This document shows, piece after piece, positions 51,105 to 59,146 of a stretch of DNA of 64,000 nucleotides. The notes beneath the pieces were generated by a model. The model had not been told where the DNA came from, did no database searches, and saw nothing but the letters and a program-made list of their open reading frames with translations. Numbering within the stretch: the first letter of the stretch is position 1; each line of letters begins with the position of its first letter. The translations under genes were made by a program, and so were the position numbers. The stretch comes from Actinoalloteichus_B caeruleus (GTDB lineage Bacteria > Actinomycetota > Actinomycetes > Mycobacteriales > Pseudonocardiaceae). The stretch lies in the NCBI RefSeq assembly GCF_000718005.1, contig NZ_JODV01000007.1; one strand, written 5' to 3'.

Positions 51105-51638
51105 TCAGCCCTCGGCCGGGCTGTCGCCGGCCTTCTTCTCCTCGAGGGCGGCCGCGAGGCGGACCATCTTCGAGGCGGGCGCGGCGAACACCGCGGCGGC
51201 CTGGGCCAGGTTCGCCTTGAGGGCGCCGGCCAGCTTGGCCAGCACGACCTCGCGGGACTCGAGGTCCGCGATCTGGTTGACCTCGTCCACGGACAGCGCA
51301 CGGCCGTCCATGTACCCGCCCTTGATGACGAGCGCCTTGTTGTCCTTCGCGAAGTTACGCAGTGCCTTCGCGGCGTCGACGGGCTCGCCCTCGACGAAGG
51401 CGATCGCGGTCGGGCCGATGAACAGGTCGCTGAGACCCTCGATCCCCGCGTCCTCGGCGGCGCGCTTCACCAGCGTGTTCTTCGCGACCCGGTACGTGGC
51501 GCCCTCGCCAAGAGCGCGACGCAGCTCGGTGAGCCGCTCCATGGACAGACCGCGGTACTCGGTGATCACCGCGGCGGACGAGTTGCGGAACCGGTCGGAG
51601 ATCTCGGTAACCGCGTCGACCTTGTCGGTCCTTGCCAT
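51105..51638 (-). CDS. rplJ: 50S ribosomal protein L10
   Basis: L10 anchors L7/L12 dimers to the ribosomal stalk base, beside the place where L11 normally binds. The 177-residue product starts at ATG 51638 (MARTDKVDAVTEISDRFRNS) after a good GGAGG. The C-terminal helix that binds L12 is present. A structured leader upstream matches the position of the L10 autoregulatory leader. Confidence 0.97.
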   Translation of the reverse strand: MARTDKVDAVTEISDRFRNSSAAVITEYRGLSMERLTELRRALGEGATYRVAKNTLVKRAAEDAGIEGLSDLFIGPTAIAFVEGEPVDAAKALRNFAKDNKALVIKGGYMDGRALSVDEVNQIADLESREVVLAKLAGALKANLAQAAAVFAAPASKMVRLAAALEEKKAGDSPAEG

Positions 51639-51744
51639 GTGTCGCCTCCTCTCTCTAGCTGAACGGACAGCTCGGGTCTGCTGGTTGACAGCCAGACCCC
51701 GGAGACGACGAACGCCCCGGCGCAGGGCACGGGGCGCGAACGTA

Positions 51745-51862
51745 CGTGTGCGACGCACACGGGAAACTTGCCTCGTCCTCCTGCGCGGGCCGCCCGCGTG
51801 CTGCGGGGCCTTCGTCCAGCACCTGCGGGCAGGGGCTGAAGACCAGCGGTCTTGGGTGGAAC
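51745..51862 (-). promoter_or_regulatory. Putative L10-type leader RNA upstream of rplJ
   Basis: The ~225 bases before rplJ hold conserved-looking actinobacterial leader blocks. These include AAGACC/GGTCTT (51839-51853), GAGGCAAGTTT (51764-51774 on the minus strand), and a perfect hairpin CGTGTGCG/CGCACACG at 51745-51761. In other bacteria L10(L12)4 binds such a leader to repress its operon. Assignment is by position and partial sequence memory. Confidence 0.5.
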
Positions 51863-52040
51863 TCGCACGAGTCTACCCAAGCCGGGACCTGCCTCGCGCC
51901 CACCCCCGACGAACGGGCCGCCCCCCGGCCGCGCCGCCCACCCCGGCACGCCGACGCGGCCCCCGAGAGCCGTCGGCACGGCCGCGGAGGGGATCCCCAG
52001 GGCACTCCACGCGGTCGCTCGGACACGGCATGATGACGGA
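51863..52040. other. Divergent promoter region of rplJL and the membrane-protein gene
   Basis: No gene is seen in this 178-bp stretch. It should hold the minus-strand rplJ promoter and the plus-strand promoter of the next gene. No convincing hexamer pair was identified. Confidence 0.35.
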
Positions 52041-53288
52041 GTGGCTGATCAGCACCGGCCGGACGAACCGTCCGGCGAGCTCGTCCCCCGCACGCCGCCG
52101 CCCTCCCCGGCGCCGAGGGCACCGGGCCAGGGCGCTGAGCCCGGCCCGCCGGAACGCACACGGCCGCTGCCGGAAGCCGCGCCGGCGAACCCCACCCCTG
52201 GCGCGGAGCTGAGCCACGACGAGCGCCAGCGGTACGAGCAGTTCCAGCAGTTCCAGGACTTCCAACGGTTCCAGGAACACCAGCGGGCCCAGCGGGACGC
52301 CGACCCGGGCGGCCCCTGGCCCCCGTGGCTGAAGCGCTTCCTCCGGCGGCGCTGGGTCCGCAGGATCGCCCTCCTGCTCCTCGTCCTGTTCCTGCTGTCG
52401 CTGGCGAGGGACCACTTCTTCGGGACCGGCGGGGACCAGTACGGCGGGGAGAGCCCCGGTCTCGGTGCCCGCCGACCGGTCTTCTCCTCCAACCCCTCGG
52501 AGAGCGTGATCGGGGTGTACAGCAGGATCGCCGCGCCCGAGGCGGAACAACAGCGCAGCGCCTGCACCCTGTTCACCGAGGAGGCGGCGGCCCAGTTCGC
52601 TCGGAACAACGACGCGGAGGACTGCCAGCACGCCGCCGTCGCCCTCGCCGCAACGGTGACCACCCCGATCGCCTACGCCGACCCCACCCAGGCCAGTCCC
52701 GCCGTCGCCGCCGACATCAACGGCGTGGACGGCTCCAGCACGGAGGTGAGTTCGTGCGACGACCTCGACGTGCGCGGTGGGCCCCCGTTGGGGGTGTTCG
52801 AACTCGAGCTGCGCGACGACGGCGGCTGGGTCATCGCGGGGCACCGCGATGAGGACTCGTGCTCCCCGCCGGCGGCGCCGCCCTCCGGCTCGCCCGCGCC
52901 GTCGGCCGACGGCGCCCCGCCCGCCACGGTCGACGGCCAGGGCCCGGAGGCCACGGTCCGGGAGCTGTACGCGCTGGTCGCGGAGAACCGGTCCAGGGAG
53001 GCCTGCCAGTTGCTCGTCGGCCGCGCGAACGACGCCTTCCGCGCCAACCACCGCACCATGTACTGCCACCTCGCCGTTGAGGAGCTCGCGGGCCAGGTGA
53101 CCGACCCCGACGCCTACTCCGACCCGGGGTTCCCCGACGAGTACCGGGAGCCGCCCGCCGGCGGCGGGACCACCATCAGCTCCTGCCGACTGGAGGTGGT
53201 GGGCGGCCCCCGACTCGGCGCCCTCGACCTGGAGCAACGGTCGGACGGTCGGTGGCTCGTCGTCGACCACCACGCGGAGACCTGCTGA
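52041..53288 (+). CDS. Single-pass membrane protein with duplicated four-cysteine extracytoplasmic domain
   Basis: I do not recognise a named family. The 415-residue protein has a Pro-rich cytoplasmic N-terminus and an FQ-rich repeat at residues 65-81 (YEQFQQFQDFQRFQEH). One transmembrane helix (109-122) follows, then two homologous extracytoplasmic domains (about 153-274 and 301-415). Each repeat has four cysteines (175, 195, 239, 274; and 322, 342, 382, 415) and the shared pattern SSC...GGPxLGxxxLExRxDGxW. Two disulfides per domain are likely. GTG 52041 is the best start. The fold may be NTF2-like, but this is only a guess. Confidence 0.75.
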   Translation: MADQHRPDEPSGELVPRTPPPSPAPRAPGQGAEPGPPERTRPLPEAAPANPTPGAELSHDERQRYEQFQQFQDFQRFQEHQRAQRDADPGGPWPPWLKRFLRRRWVRRIALLLLVLFLLSLARDHFFGTGGDQYGGESPGLGARRPVFSSNPSESVIGVYSRIAAPEAEQQRSACTLFTEEAAAQFARNNDAEDCQHAAVALAATVTTPIAYADPTQASPAVAADINGVDGSSTEVSSCDDLDVRGGPPLGVFELELRDDGGWVIAGHRDEDSCSPPAAPPSGSPAPSADGAPPATVDGQGPEATVRELYALVAENRSREACQLLVGRANDAFRANHRTMYCHLAVEELAGQVTDPDAYSDPGFPDEYREPPAGGGTTISSCRLEVVGGPRLGALDLEQRSDGRWLVVDHHAETC

Positions 53289-53385
53289 CCGAGGCCCCTC
53301 CGGGCCACCCCGGTGCCTGCCGATCGCCGGGGGTCCGGAGTGCATCATTGATCGGTACCCAGGCGATTCGGGGGAGGCTAGCTAC

Positions 53386-53820
53386 ATGAGCGCGTCGGAA
53401 CAGTGGCCGGTGGAGAACGAGTGGGCGACGAGGGAACTGCACTGGCACGCCTACGTGGAGGAACAGTCGATGGCCGCCGCGCGGTCGCGGCGCGAGCGGC
53501 TCGAAGGAGAGCCCGACCAGGTACTCCTCACCCCCAAGGACGTCGCCACCTGGCTGGACACCCAGCTCAAGCGCGCCACCGCGCCGGCGAACAAGGAGAC
53601 GGGCAAGCGCGCCAAGGACGACCGCGACTTCGGCGACTCGTTCCGGGTCCACGAGTCCCTCGCCTCACGCGGGGAGTCCATCTACACCGGGATCCGGCTG
53701 GACACCACGTTCGCCGTGGAGGCCGTGAGCCCGACGGACTGCTCGCTGGGGGACCACGCCAGGCCGGTCACGCCGCTGAAGACCGCGAAGCGCCGGGGGA
53801 ACGCGGGAAGCGGGAACTGA
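53386..53820 (+). CDS. Conserved-type hypothetical protein, 144 residues
   Basis: No domain is recognised. The gene starts at ATG 53386, seven bases after GGGGGAGG, and encodes a soluble mixed-charge protein with no signal peptide or membrane segment. The N-terminal half is rich in Glu, Trp and Arg. Residues ~50-80 form a basic helix (KDVATWLDTQLKRATAPANK). The C-terminal half contains a segment that looks beta-rich (GESIYTGIRLDTTFAVEAVS). It lies 97 bp after the duplicated-domain gene and convergent to rplA. Confidence 0.65.
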   Translation: MSASEQWPVENEWATRELHWHAYVEEQSMAAARSRRERLEGEPDQVLLTPKDVATWLDTQLKRATAPANKETGKRAKDDRDFGDSFRVHESLASRGESIYTGIRLDTTFAVEAVSPTDCSLGDHARPVTPLKTAKRRGNAGSGN

Positions 53821-53852
53821 CCCGTCCCACCCAGGCCCACCCGCCGGCACGA

Positions 53853-53889
53853 CGAACGCCGCCCCGGCCGGTGGCTGGAGCGGCGTTCG
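53853..53889. terminator. Bidirectional terminator between the hypothetical gene and rplA
   Basis: Ten-base-pair arms at 53853-53862 and 53880-53889 pair perfectly, and an inner CCGGCC/GGCTGG stem extends them. It lies between two convergent stop codons and can serve both strands. Confidence 0.75.
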
Positions 53890-53913
53890 ATGCCGGTGAC
53901 GCGGGCGCCTGGA

Positions 53914-54633
53914 TCAGGCGGCGGCCTCGTCGGTCAGCAGGTTGCGGGTCCGGTTCGGGTCGACCGGGATACCGGGGCCCATCGTCGTGGAGACGGTGAT
54001 CTTCTTGAGGTAGCGGCCCTTCGCGGCGGACGGCTTGGCCCGCAGGATCTCGTCGAGGGCGGCGGAGTAGTTCTCCACCAGCTTCTCGGCCTCGAAGGAC
54101 ACCTTGCCGATGATCAGGTGCAGGTTCGCCTGCTTGTCGACGCGGAAGTTGATCTTCCCGCCCTTGATCTCGTTGACGGCCTTGGTGACGTCCGGCGTCA
54201 CGGTGCCGGTCTTCGGGTTCGGCATCAGGCCGCGCGGGCCCAGGATGCGGGCGATGCGGCCGACCTTCGCCATCTGGTCGGGCGTCGCGATCGCGGCGTC
54301 GAACTCCAGCCAACCGCCCTGGATGCGCTCGATCAGGTCCTCGGCCCCCACGACATCCGCGCCGGCGGCCTCGGCCTCGGCGGCCTTGTCGCCCGTCGCG
54401 AACACGATCACCCTGGCGGTCTTGCCCGTACCGTGCGGGAGGTTCACCGTGCCACGGACCATCTGGTCGGCCTTGCGAGGGTCGACACCGAGCCGGATCG
54501 CGACCTCGACGGTGCCGTCCAGGCGAACCTTGGAGGTCTCCTTGGCCAGCTTGGCGGCCTCCAACGGGCTGTAGAGGCGGTCGCGGTCGATGAGCTCCGC
54601 GGCCCGCTGGTAGGCCTTGCTGCGCTTTGCCAT
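53914..54633 (-). CDS. rplA: 50S ribosomal protein L1
   Basis: L1 forms the mobile stalk at the E site and in many bacteria represses the rplK-rplA operon. The 239-residue product has the family signature ARILGPRGLMPNPKTGTVTP and a standard N-terminus (MAKRSKAYQRAAELIDRDRL). The gene that normally precedes it, rplK, is absent: only 94 bp separate this start from the nusG stop. Confidence 0.98.
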   Translation of the reverse strand: MAKRSKAYQRAAELIDRDRLYSPLEAAKLAKETSKVRLDGTVEVAIRLGVDPRKADQMVRGTVNLPHGTGKTARVIVFATGDKAAEAEAAGADVVGAEDLIERIQGGWLEFDAAIATPDQMAKVGRIARILGPRGLMPNPKTGTVTPDVTKAVNEIKGGKINFRVDKQANLHLIIGKVSFEAEKLVENYSAALDEILRAKPSAAKGRYLKKITVSTTMGPGIPVDPNRTRNLLTDEAAA

Positions 54634-54727
54634 GTCTGTTCCTTGTCTGCTGGATCAGTAGTGGTGTCGGGCGAGCGCTCGCCCTCCCACGCGGTCAGAA
54701 CGACCGAGCGTACTCCCCGTCGTGCGC
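54634..54727 (-). other. 94-bp gap where rplK (L11) is expected
   Basis: In actinobacteria the order nusG-rplK-rplA is highly conserved. Here nothing that resembles L11 (no PPVGPALGQ-type motif in any frame) lies in the gap. The interval contains the perfect 16-bp palindrome GGGCGAGCGCTCGCCC at 54669-54684. Whether the gene moved, was lost, or is missing from the assembly cannot be told from the window. Confidence 0.85.
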
Positions 54728-55513
54728 TCAGATCTTGGCGACCTGGCTGAACGACAGTTCAACCGGCGTCTCGCGCCCGAAGATCGAGACGAGGACCTTG
54801 AGCTTCTGGGCGTCGGGGTTGACCTCGCTGATGGTGGCGGGCAGCGTCGCGAACGGCCCGTCCATCACGGTGACGGACTCGCCGACCTCGAAGTCGACCT
54901 CGATCGTCGACTTCGACGGCTGGGCACCCGTCGCCGCCCCAGCCTTGCCGGGCTTGGTCTCCTCCACCTGCGGTGCGAGGAACTTGAGCACCTCGTCCAG
55001 CGTCAGCGGGGACGGGCGCGAGGTGGCACCGACGAAGCCGGTCACCCCGGGGGTGTTGCGCACCGCGCTCCACGAGGCGTCGTTGAGCTCCATCCGGACC
55101 AGGATGTACCCGGGCAGCACCTTGCGCTGCACCTGCTTGCGCTGGCCGTTCTTGATCTCGGTGACCTCTTCGACCGGCACCTCGACCTGGAAGATGAAGT
55201 CCTCGACGTCCAGGGTCTGCACCCGGGTCTCCAGGTTCGCCTTCACCTTGTTCTCGTAGCCGGCGTAGGAGTGCACGACGTACCACTCGCCGGGGGCGCT
55301 GGCCAGTGCCGCGCGCATCTCGGCGACGGGATCGTACTCAGCCTCCTCGTCGACGGCCTCCGCCTCAGTCGGAAGCTCGGTGCCCTCCGCGGCGGTGTTC
55401 TCGACGGCCTCGGCCCCCGACGTCTCCTGTTCGGAGCCCTCGGACGCCGCCGCGGCGGTCACCTGCTCGTCGGACGAGCCGGTCTGGTTCTGGCCGTCCT
55501 CATGGGAGGTCAC
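54728..55513 (-). CDS. nusG: Transcription antitermination/termination factor NusG
   Basis: NusG couples RNA polymerase to Rho and ribosomes. GTG 55513 gives 261 residues and is preceded by GAGAGGAAG. The N-terminal ~75 residues are an acidic Glu/Ala/Thr-rich extension found in actinobacterial NusG. They are followed by the NGN domain (GEWYVVHSYAGYENKVKANL) and the C-terminal KOW domain. It lies 72 bp downstream of secE. Confidence 0.96.
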   Translation of the reverse strand: MTSHEDGQNQTGSSDEQVTAAAASEGSEQETSGAEAVENTAAEGTELPTEAEAVDEEAEYDPVAEMRAALASAPGEWYVVHSYAGYENKVKANLETRVQTLDVEDFIFQVEVPVEEVTEIKNGQRKQVQRKVLPGYILVRMELNDASWSAVRNTPGVTGFVGATSRPSPLTLDEVLKFLAPQVEETKPGKAGAATGAQPSKSTIEVDFEVGESVTVMDGPFATLPATISEVNPDAQKLKVLVSIFGRETPVELSFSQVAKI

Positions 55514-55585
55514 AGTCGGTCTCGCTTCCTCTCGTGCTCGTGCGCCTGACCCGGCGGACCGCACGGCCCACCCACGGGACCGCTG

Positions 55586-55978
55586 TCAGCCGAACAGCCA
55601 GAGCACACCCTGGCTGAAGGCGATGTCCAGTCCCGCCACCAGCGTCACGACGAAGGATACGAAGACCAGCACCACCAGCGTGTAGGTCACCATCTGACGG
55701 CGCGTTGGCCAGATGACCTTGCGGAGCTCGGCCACGACCTCACGGAGGAACCTACCGATCCGGCGCGGGAAGGACGGGCGCTTGCCGCTCTCGTCCCTCG
55801 CTCGCGTGGGACGGCCCTTCCCGGCGTCCGAGGACCCGGCCGAGCCACCAACACCCTCGGCGCGGTCCTTCCGACCGGACGGGCGTGCGGCTGCCCGGCG
55901 CGCACGACGCTCAGCGGCACTGGAGGGGCGCTCGGCGTCGCCACCCTCGCCCCGCTGCTGCTCGCGGTCCTCGCTCAC
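55586..55978 (-). CDS. secE: Preprotein translocase subunit SecE
   Basis: SecE stabilises SecY in the membrane. GTG 55978 after GGAGGAA gives 130 residues. These comprise a long charged cytoplasmic N-terminus (about 80 residues, Arg/Ser/Glu-rich), the conserved amphipathic segment FLREVVAELRKVIWPTRRQM, and one transmembrane helix (YTLVVLVFVSFVVTLVAGLD). The longer frame that runs into tRNA-Trp is not the gene. Confidence 0.95.
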   Translation of the reverse strand: MSEDREQQRGEGGDAERPSSAAERRARRAAARPSGRKDRAEGVGGSAGSSDAGKGRPTRARDESGKRPSFPRRIGRFLREVVAELRKVIWPTRRQMVTYTLVVLVFVSFVVTLVAGLDIAFSQGVLWLFG

Positions 55979-56012
55979 GCCTGGTTCCTCCGCTCGCCGT
56001 CGATTCTCGACG

Positions 56013-56085
<73 letters not shown>

Positions 56086-56396
56086 TTGCGGTGGACCCCA
56101 CCGGTCACCCGGTATGACCACCACAGTTCCAAGACGCCGGACAGCCTCCCACGCGACTTGCGGGAGGGCAAGCAGGAATCTCAGTGCGCGCAGTCTATTG
56201 CACTGAGGGTGGATTTCTCCAACTTCCGAGGTCAGGAGGGGTTTTCGCAGCGCGAAACACGGTTTTCCGCAGCAGAACCACCCTCACCGGCCCCTAGCTG
56301 TCCACGACACCCCGCCGGCCGGCTCCGACGCCGGGCAGGGGTCCACCCCTCGGGCGGGCGAAACGTCCCTCGACCTGGTCTGACACCATCTGGGGT
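56086..56396. promoter_or_regulatory. Divergent promoter region of tRNA-Trp/secE and aspC
   Basis: No gene is seen in these 311 bp. On the minus strand TTGGAG (56217-56222) and TAGACT (56192-56197), 19 bp apart, form a plausible promoter for tRNA-Trp-secE-nusG. A perfect 8-bp inverted repeat (CTCAGTGC at 56180-56187 and GCACTGAG at 56200-56207) brackets that -10 element. A further hairpin lies near 56150-56172. Confidence 0.45.
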
Positions 56397-57638
56397 ATGG
56401 CCGTACCCGAACCCAGCACCGTACCCGCCCCGTCCTCCCGCCCCCGCGTCTCGGCGAGAGTCGGGGGCATCAGCGAGTCCGCCACGCTGGCGGTGGACGC
56501 CAAGGCGAAAGCGTTGCGCGCGGCAGGACGTCCGGTGATCGGGTTCGGCGCGGGCGAGCCCGACTTCCCCACCCCCGGGCATGTGGTCACCGCGGCCCAG
56601 GAGGCCTGCGCCGATCCGAGGAACCACCGCTACACGCCCGCCGCGGGACTCCCGGAACTTCGCGAGGCGCTCGCGGCCAAGACGCTGCGGGACTCCGGGC
56701 TGGCGGTCGAGCCCTCGCGGATCCTCGTGACGAACGGCGGCAAGCAGGCCGTCTACCAGGCCTTCGCCGCGCTGCTCGACCCGGGTGACGAGGTGTTGCT
56801 GCCCGCCCCGTACTGGACCACCTACCCGGAGGCCATCACCCTCGCCGGCGGCGCTCCCGTCGTCGTCCCCACCGACGAGACGACGGGCTACCTGGCCAGC
56901 GTCGAGCAGCTCGAGGCGGCCCGCACCCCGAACACGAAGGTGCTGCTCTTCTGCTCGCCGTCGAACCCGACGGGCGCCGTCTACCCGAGGGAGCAGGTGG
57001 AGGCGATCGGCCGGTGGGCCGTCGAACACGGCATCTGGGTGGTCGCCGACGAGATCTACGAACACCTGACCTACGACGGGGCCAGCGCGGTGTCGATGCC
57101 GGTCGCCGTCCCAGAGCTGGCCGACCAGTGCGTGATCCTCAACGGCGTCGCCAAGACCTACGCGATGACCGGCTGGCGGGTCGGTTGGATGATCGGGCCG
57201 CAGGACGTGATCAAGGCCACGTCGAACCTCCAGTCGCACCTGACGTCGAACGTGTCGAACGTCTCGCAGCGCGCCGCCCTCGCGGCGGTGAGCGGACCGC
57301 TGGACGCCGTGCACGAGATGCGTGCCGCCTTCGACCGCCGCCGTCGGACGATCGTCTCGATGCTGTCCGCCATCGAGGGCGTGCGCTGCCCCGTTCCCCA
57401 GGGAGCGTTCTACGTCTACCCGTCGGTGAAGGAACTGCTCGGTCGCGAACTGCGGGGCAGCACCCCCCGCTCCAGCGTCGAACTGGCGGAACTGGTCCTG
57501 GAACACGCCGAGGTCGCGGTGGTGCCGGGTGAGGCCTTCGGGACCCCCGGGTACTTCCGGTTCTCCTACGCGCTCGGTGACGCCGACCTGGAGGAGGGCG
57601 TGGGCCGCGTCGCCGCGCTGCTCGGCGAGATGCGCTGA
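56397..57638 (+). CDS. aspC: Pyridoxal-phosphate aspartate aminotransferase (class I)
   Basis: The enzyme interconverts aspartate and 2-oxoglutarate with oxaloacetate and glutamate in the cytoplasm. The 413-residue protein has the fold-type I features: SNPTGAVYP, the Asp/Tyr pair in ADEIYEHLTYD, the PLP-binding lysine in NGVAKTYAMTGWRVGW, and a C-terminal Arg in YFRFSYAL that would bind the substrate carboxylate. The start at ATG 56397 has no good Shine-Dalgarno sequence, so a leaderless transcript is possible. Confidence 0.93.
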   Translation: MAVPEPSTVPAPSSRPRVSARVGGISESATLAVDAKAKALRAAGRPVIGFGAGEPDFPTPGHVVTAAQEACADPRNHRYTPAAGLPELREALAAKTLRDSGLAVEPSRILVTNGGKQAVYQAFAALLDPGDEVLLPAPYWTTYPEAITLAGGAPVVVPTDETTGYLASVEQLEAARTPNTKVLLFCSPSNPTGAVYPREQVEAIGRWAVEHGIWVVADEIYEHLTYDGASAVSMPVAVPELADQCVILNGVAKTYAMTGWRVGWMIGPQDVIKATSNLQSHLTSNVSNVSQRAALAAVSGPLDAVHEMRAAFDRRRRTIVSMLSAIEGVRCPVPQGAFYVYPSVKELLGRELRGSTPRSSVELAELVLEHAEVAVVPGEAFGTPGYFRFSYALGDADLEEGVGRVAALLGEMR

Positions 57639-57664
57639 GCCGTCACGGCGCGGCACCACCTACC

Positions 57665-57700
57665 CGCGCCAGGGGACCCGCTCCCGGGGCCCCTGGCGCG
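57665..57700. terminator. Bidirectional terminator between aspC and hadB
   Basis: Perfect 11-bp arms at 57665-57675 and 57690-57700 lie between the convergent stop codons of aspC and hadB, and can serve both transcripts. Confidence 0.8.
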
Positions 57701-57707
57701 TTCCGCA

Positions 57708-58136
57708 TCAGTCGGCCAGGCGAACCCGGGCGACCGCCTTGCCGAGGACGCTCTGACCCTCGCTGCGGGCCGTGATGGTGACCCTGGCCACGCCGGCCTC
57801 GTCGACGCCGGTCACCTTGCCCGTCAACTCCACGAGCGCGCCCTCCTCGGTGTCGGGCACCACCACCGGCCTGGTGAACCGGACGCCGTACTCGATCACG
57901 GCTCCGGGGTCGCCCGCCCACTCACCGACGAGTCGCGCGCCCTGCGCCATCGTGAACATGCCGTGGGCGATCACGTTCGGCAGCCCCACGTCGCGGGCGA
58001 ACCGCTCGTTCCAGTGGATGGGGTTGAAGTCCCCGGAGGCGCCCGCGTAGCGGACCAGCCGCTCCCTCGTCACCCGCACCCGCAGTTCGGGGAGCACGGT
58101 CCCGCTGGAGACCTCCGACACACTCGGGCGGTTCAC
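57708..58136 (-). CDS. hadB: MaoC-like (3R)-hydroxyacyl-ACP dehydratase subunit HadB
   Basis: HadB is the catalytic subunit of the FAS-II dehydratase in mycobacteria. The 142-residue hot-dog protein has the hydratase-2 motif with catalytic Asp36 and His41 (ASGDFNPIHWNERFA). Its GTG/ATG start overlaps the hadA stop by four bases. In this organism, where no mycolate pathway is visible, it more likely serves ordinary fatty-acid or polyketide metabolism (inference). No hadC follows. Confidence 0.9.
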   Translation of the reverse strand: MNRPSVSEVSSGTVLPELRVRVTRERLVRYAGASGDFNPIHWNERFARDVGLPNVIAHGMFTMAQGARLVGEWAGDPGAVIEYGVRFTRPVVVPDTEEGALVELTGKVTGVDEAGVARVTITARSEGQSVLGKAVARVRLAD

Positions 58137-58618
58137 GCCGACACCCCTTCCGCCTCGGCCGCCGTCGCGCGGCCGGCCGTTCCCCGTGCGACGAGCATGG
58201 TGCGAGCCGTGACGACGGCCTCACCGCCCTCGGTGGTGACCTCCGACCTGAGGGTCAGGAACTCGTTGCCGGCCCGGCTGGACACGGCGTCGACGTGTGC
58301 CGTCACCACGAGCCTGTCCCCCGCCCTGATGGGGCGGTGGTGTTCGAAGCTCTGGTCGCCGTGGACCACGGTGCCGTAGTCGAGCCCCAGCTCCGGATCG
58401 GTCACGATGACCTCGTTCGCCCGGACCGAGAGCAGGAACGCGAACGTCGGCGGCGCGATCACGTCAGGGTGGCCGGCGGCCCTGGCCGCGGCCGGGTCCC
58501 GGTACACCGGGCTCGGATCCCCCACCGCGTCCGCGAACTCCCGGATCTTCTCCCTGCCGACCTCGTACGGATCGGTCGGCGGGTAAGCACGTCCAACAAA
58601 CCTCTGGTCAAGCCCCAC
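58133..58618 (-). CDS. hadA: MaoC-like dehydratase partner subunit HadA
   Basis: HadA pairs with HadB to form the dehydratase heterodimer. The 161-residue protein starts at GTG 58618 (VGLDQRFVGRAYPPTDPYEV), which matches the usual MALDQSFVGR-like start. It contains the hot-dog fold without the complete catalytic Asp/His pair, typical of this stabilising subunit. It is coupled to hadB by a four-base overlap. rpmG lies upstream behind a terminator. Confidence 0.9.
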   Translation of the reverse strand: MGLDQRFVGRAYPPTDPYEVGREKIREFADAVGDPSPVYRDPAAARAAGHPDVIAPPTFAFLLSVRANEVIVTDPELGLDYGTVVHGDQSFEHHRPIRAGDRLVVTAHVDAVSSRAGNEFLTLRSEVTTEGGEAVVTARTMLVARGTAGRATAAEAEGVSA

Positions 58619-58706
58619 GGCGGCCACCGTAGCCGAGACCGCAGCACGGCCGGTCCGGCGGTCCTGGTCCTCGACGCCCACCGGGCCGTCCCTGGTACCG
58701 GAATGA

Positions 58707-58741
58707 CGAAAGGACCCGACCCCGTGGGGTCAGGTCCTTCG
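58707..58741 (-). terminator. Terminator after rpmG
   Basis: CGAAAGGACC (58707-58716) pairs with GGTCCTTCG (58733-58741) with one bulge, and GACCCC/GGGGTC pair inside. It lies 31 bp past the rpmG stop. It separates rpmG from hadAB. Confidence 0.75.
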
Positions 58742-58771
58742 TGAGCCGCGGCTCCTCGGCGAGGCCGAGGC

Positions 58772-58936
58772 TCAGCGGGTCTCCTTGTGCACGCGGTGCA
58801 CGTTGCAGTTCCGGCAGTACTTCTTCACCGCGAGCCGGTCGGGATCGTTCCGACGGTTCTTCTTGGTGATGTAGTTGCGGTGCTTGCACTCCTCGCACGC
58901 CAACGTGATCTTGGGGCGAACGTCCGTGGCGGCCAC
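58772..58936 (-). CDS. rpmG: 50S ribosomal protein L33 (zinc form)
   Basis: This 54-residue L33 (VAATDVRPKITLACEECKHR onward) is too short for common ORF cut-offs but is clearly real. It has CEEC and CRNC zinc-binding pairs, and ends VHRVHKETR. The start is GTG 58936 after GAGAGGGAGG. The position next to hadAB and tRNA genes matches the mycobacterial rpmG2 locus. Confidence 0.97.
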   Translation of the reverse strand: MAATDVRPKITLACEECKHRNYITKKNRRNDPDRLAVKKYCRNCNVHRVHKETR

Positions 58937-59008
58937 GGTGCCTCCCTCTCAAGCTAGGGTCCTGAGTCGGTCTGTGATCCCGGTCGCGCCCGGGTCGACG
59001 GGACCGAT

Positions 59009-59084
59009 TGGTAGCGGTGGCGGGACTCGAACCCGCGACGCAACGATTATGAGCCGTTTGCTCTACCAACTGAGCTACACCGCC
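59009..59084 (-). tRNA. tRNA-Met (anticodon CAT)
   Basis: The cloverleaf has anticodon loop CTCATAA, T-arm GGGTTCGAGTCCC and an encoded CCA (59009-59011). The acceptor pair 1-72 is a G-U wobble. Elongator methionine is most likely. A lysidine-modified isoleucine tRNA is an alternative for any CAT anticodon. Confidence 0.95.
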
Positions 59085-59146
59085 ACGCGGGCAAACCACA
59101 CACACGATACAACCGCAGTGCCACTGTCGGGCACTGCGGCAGTTCG

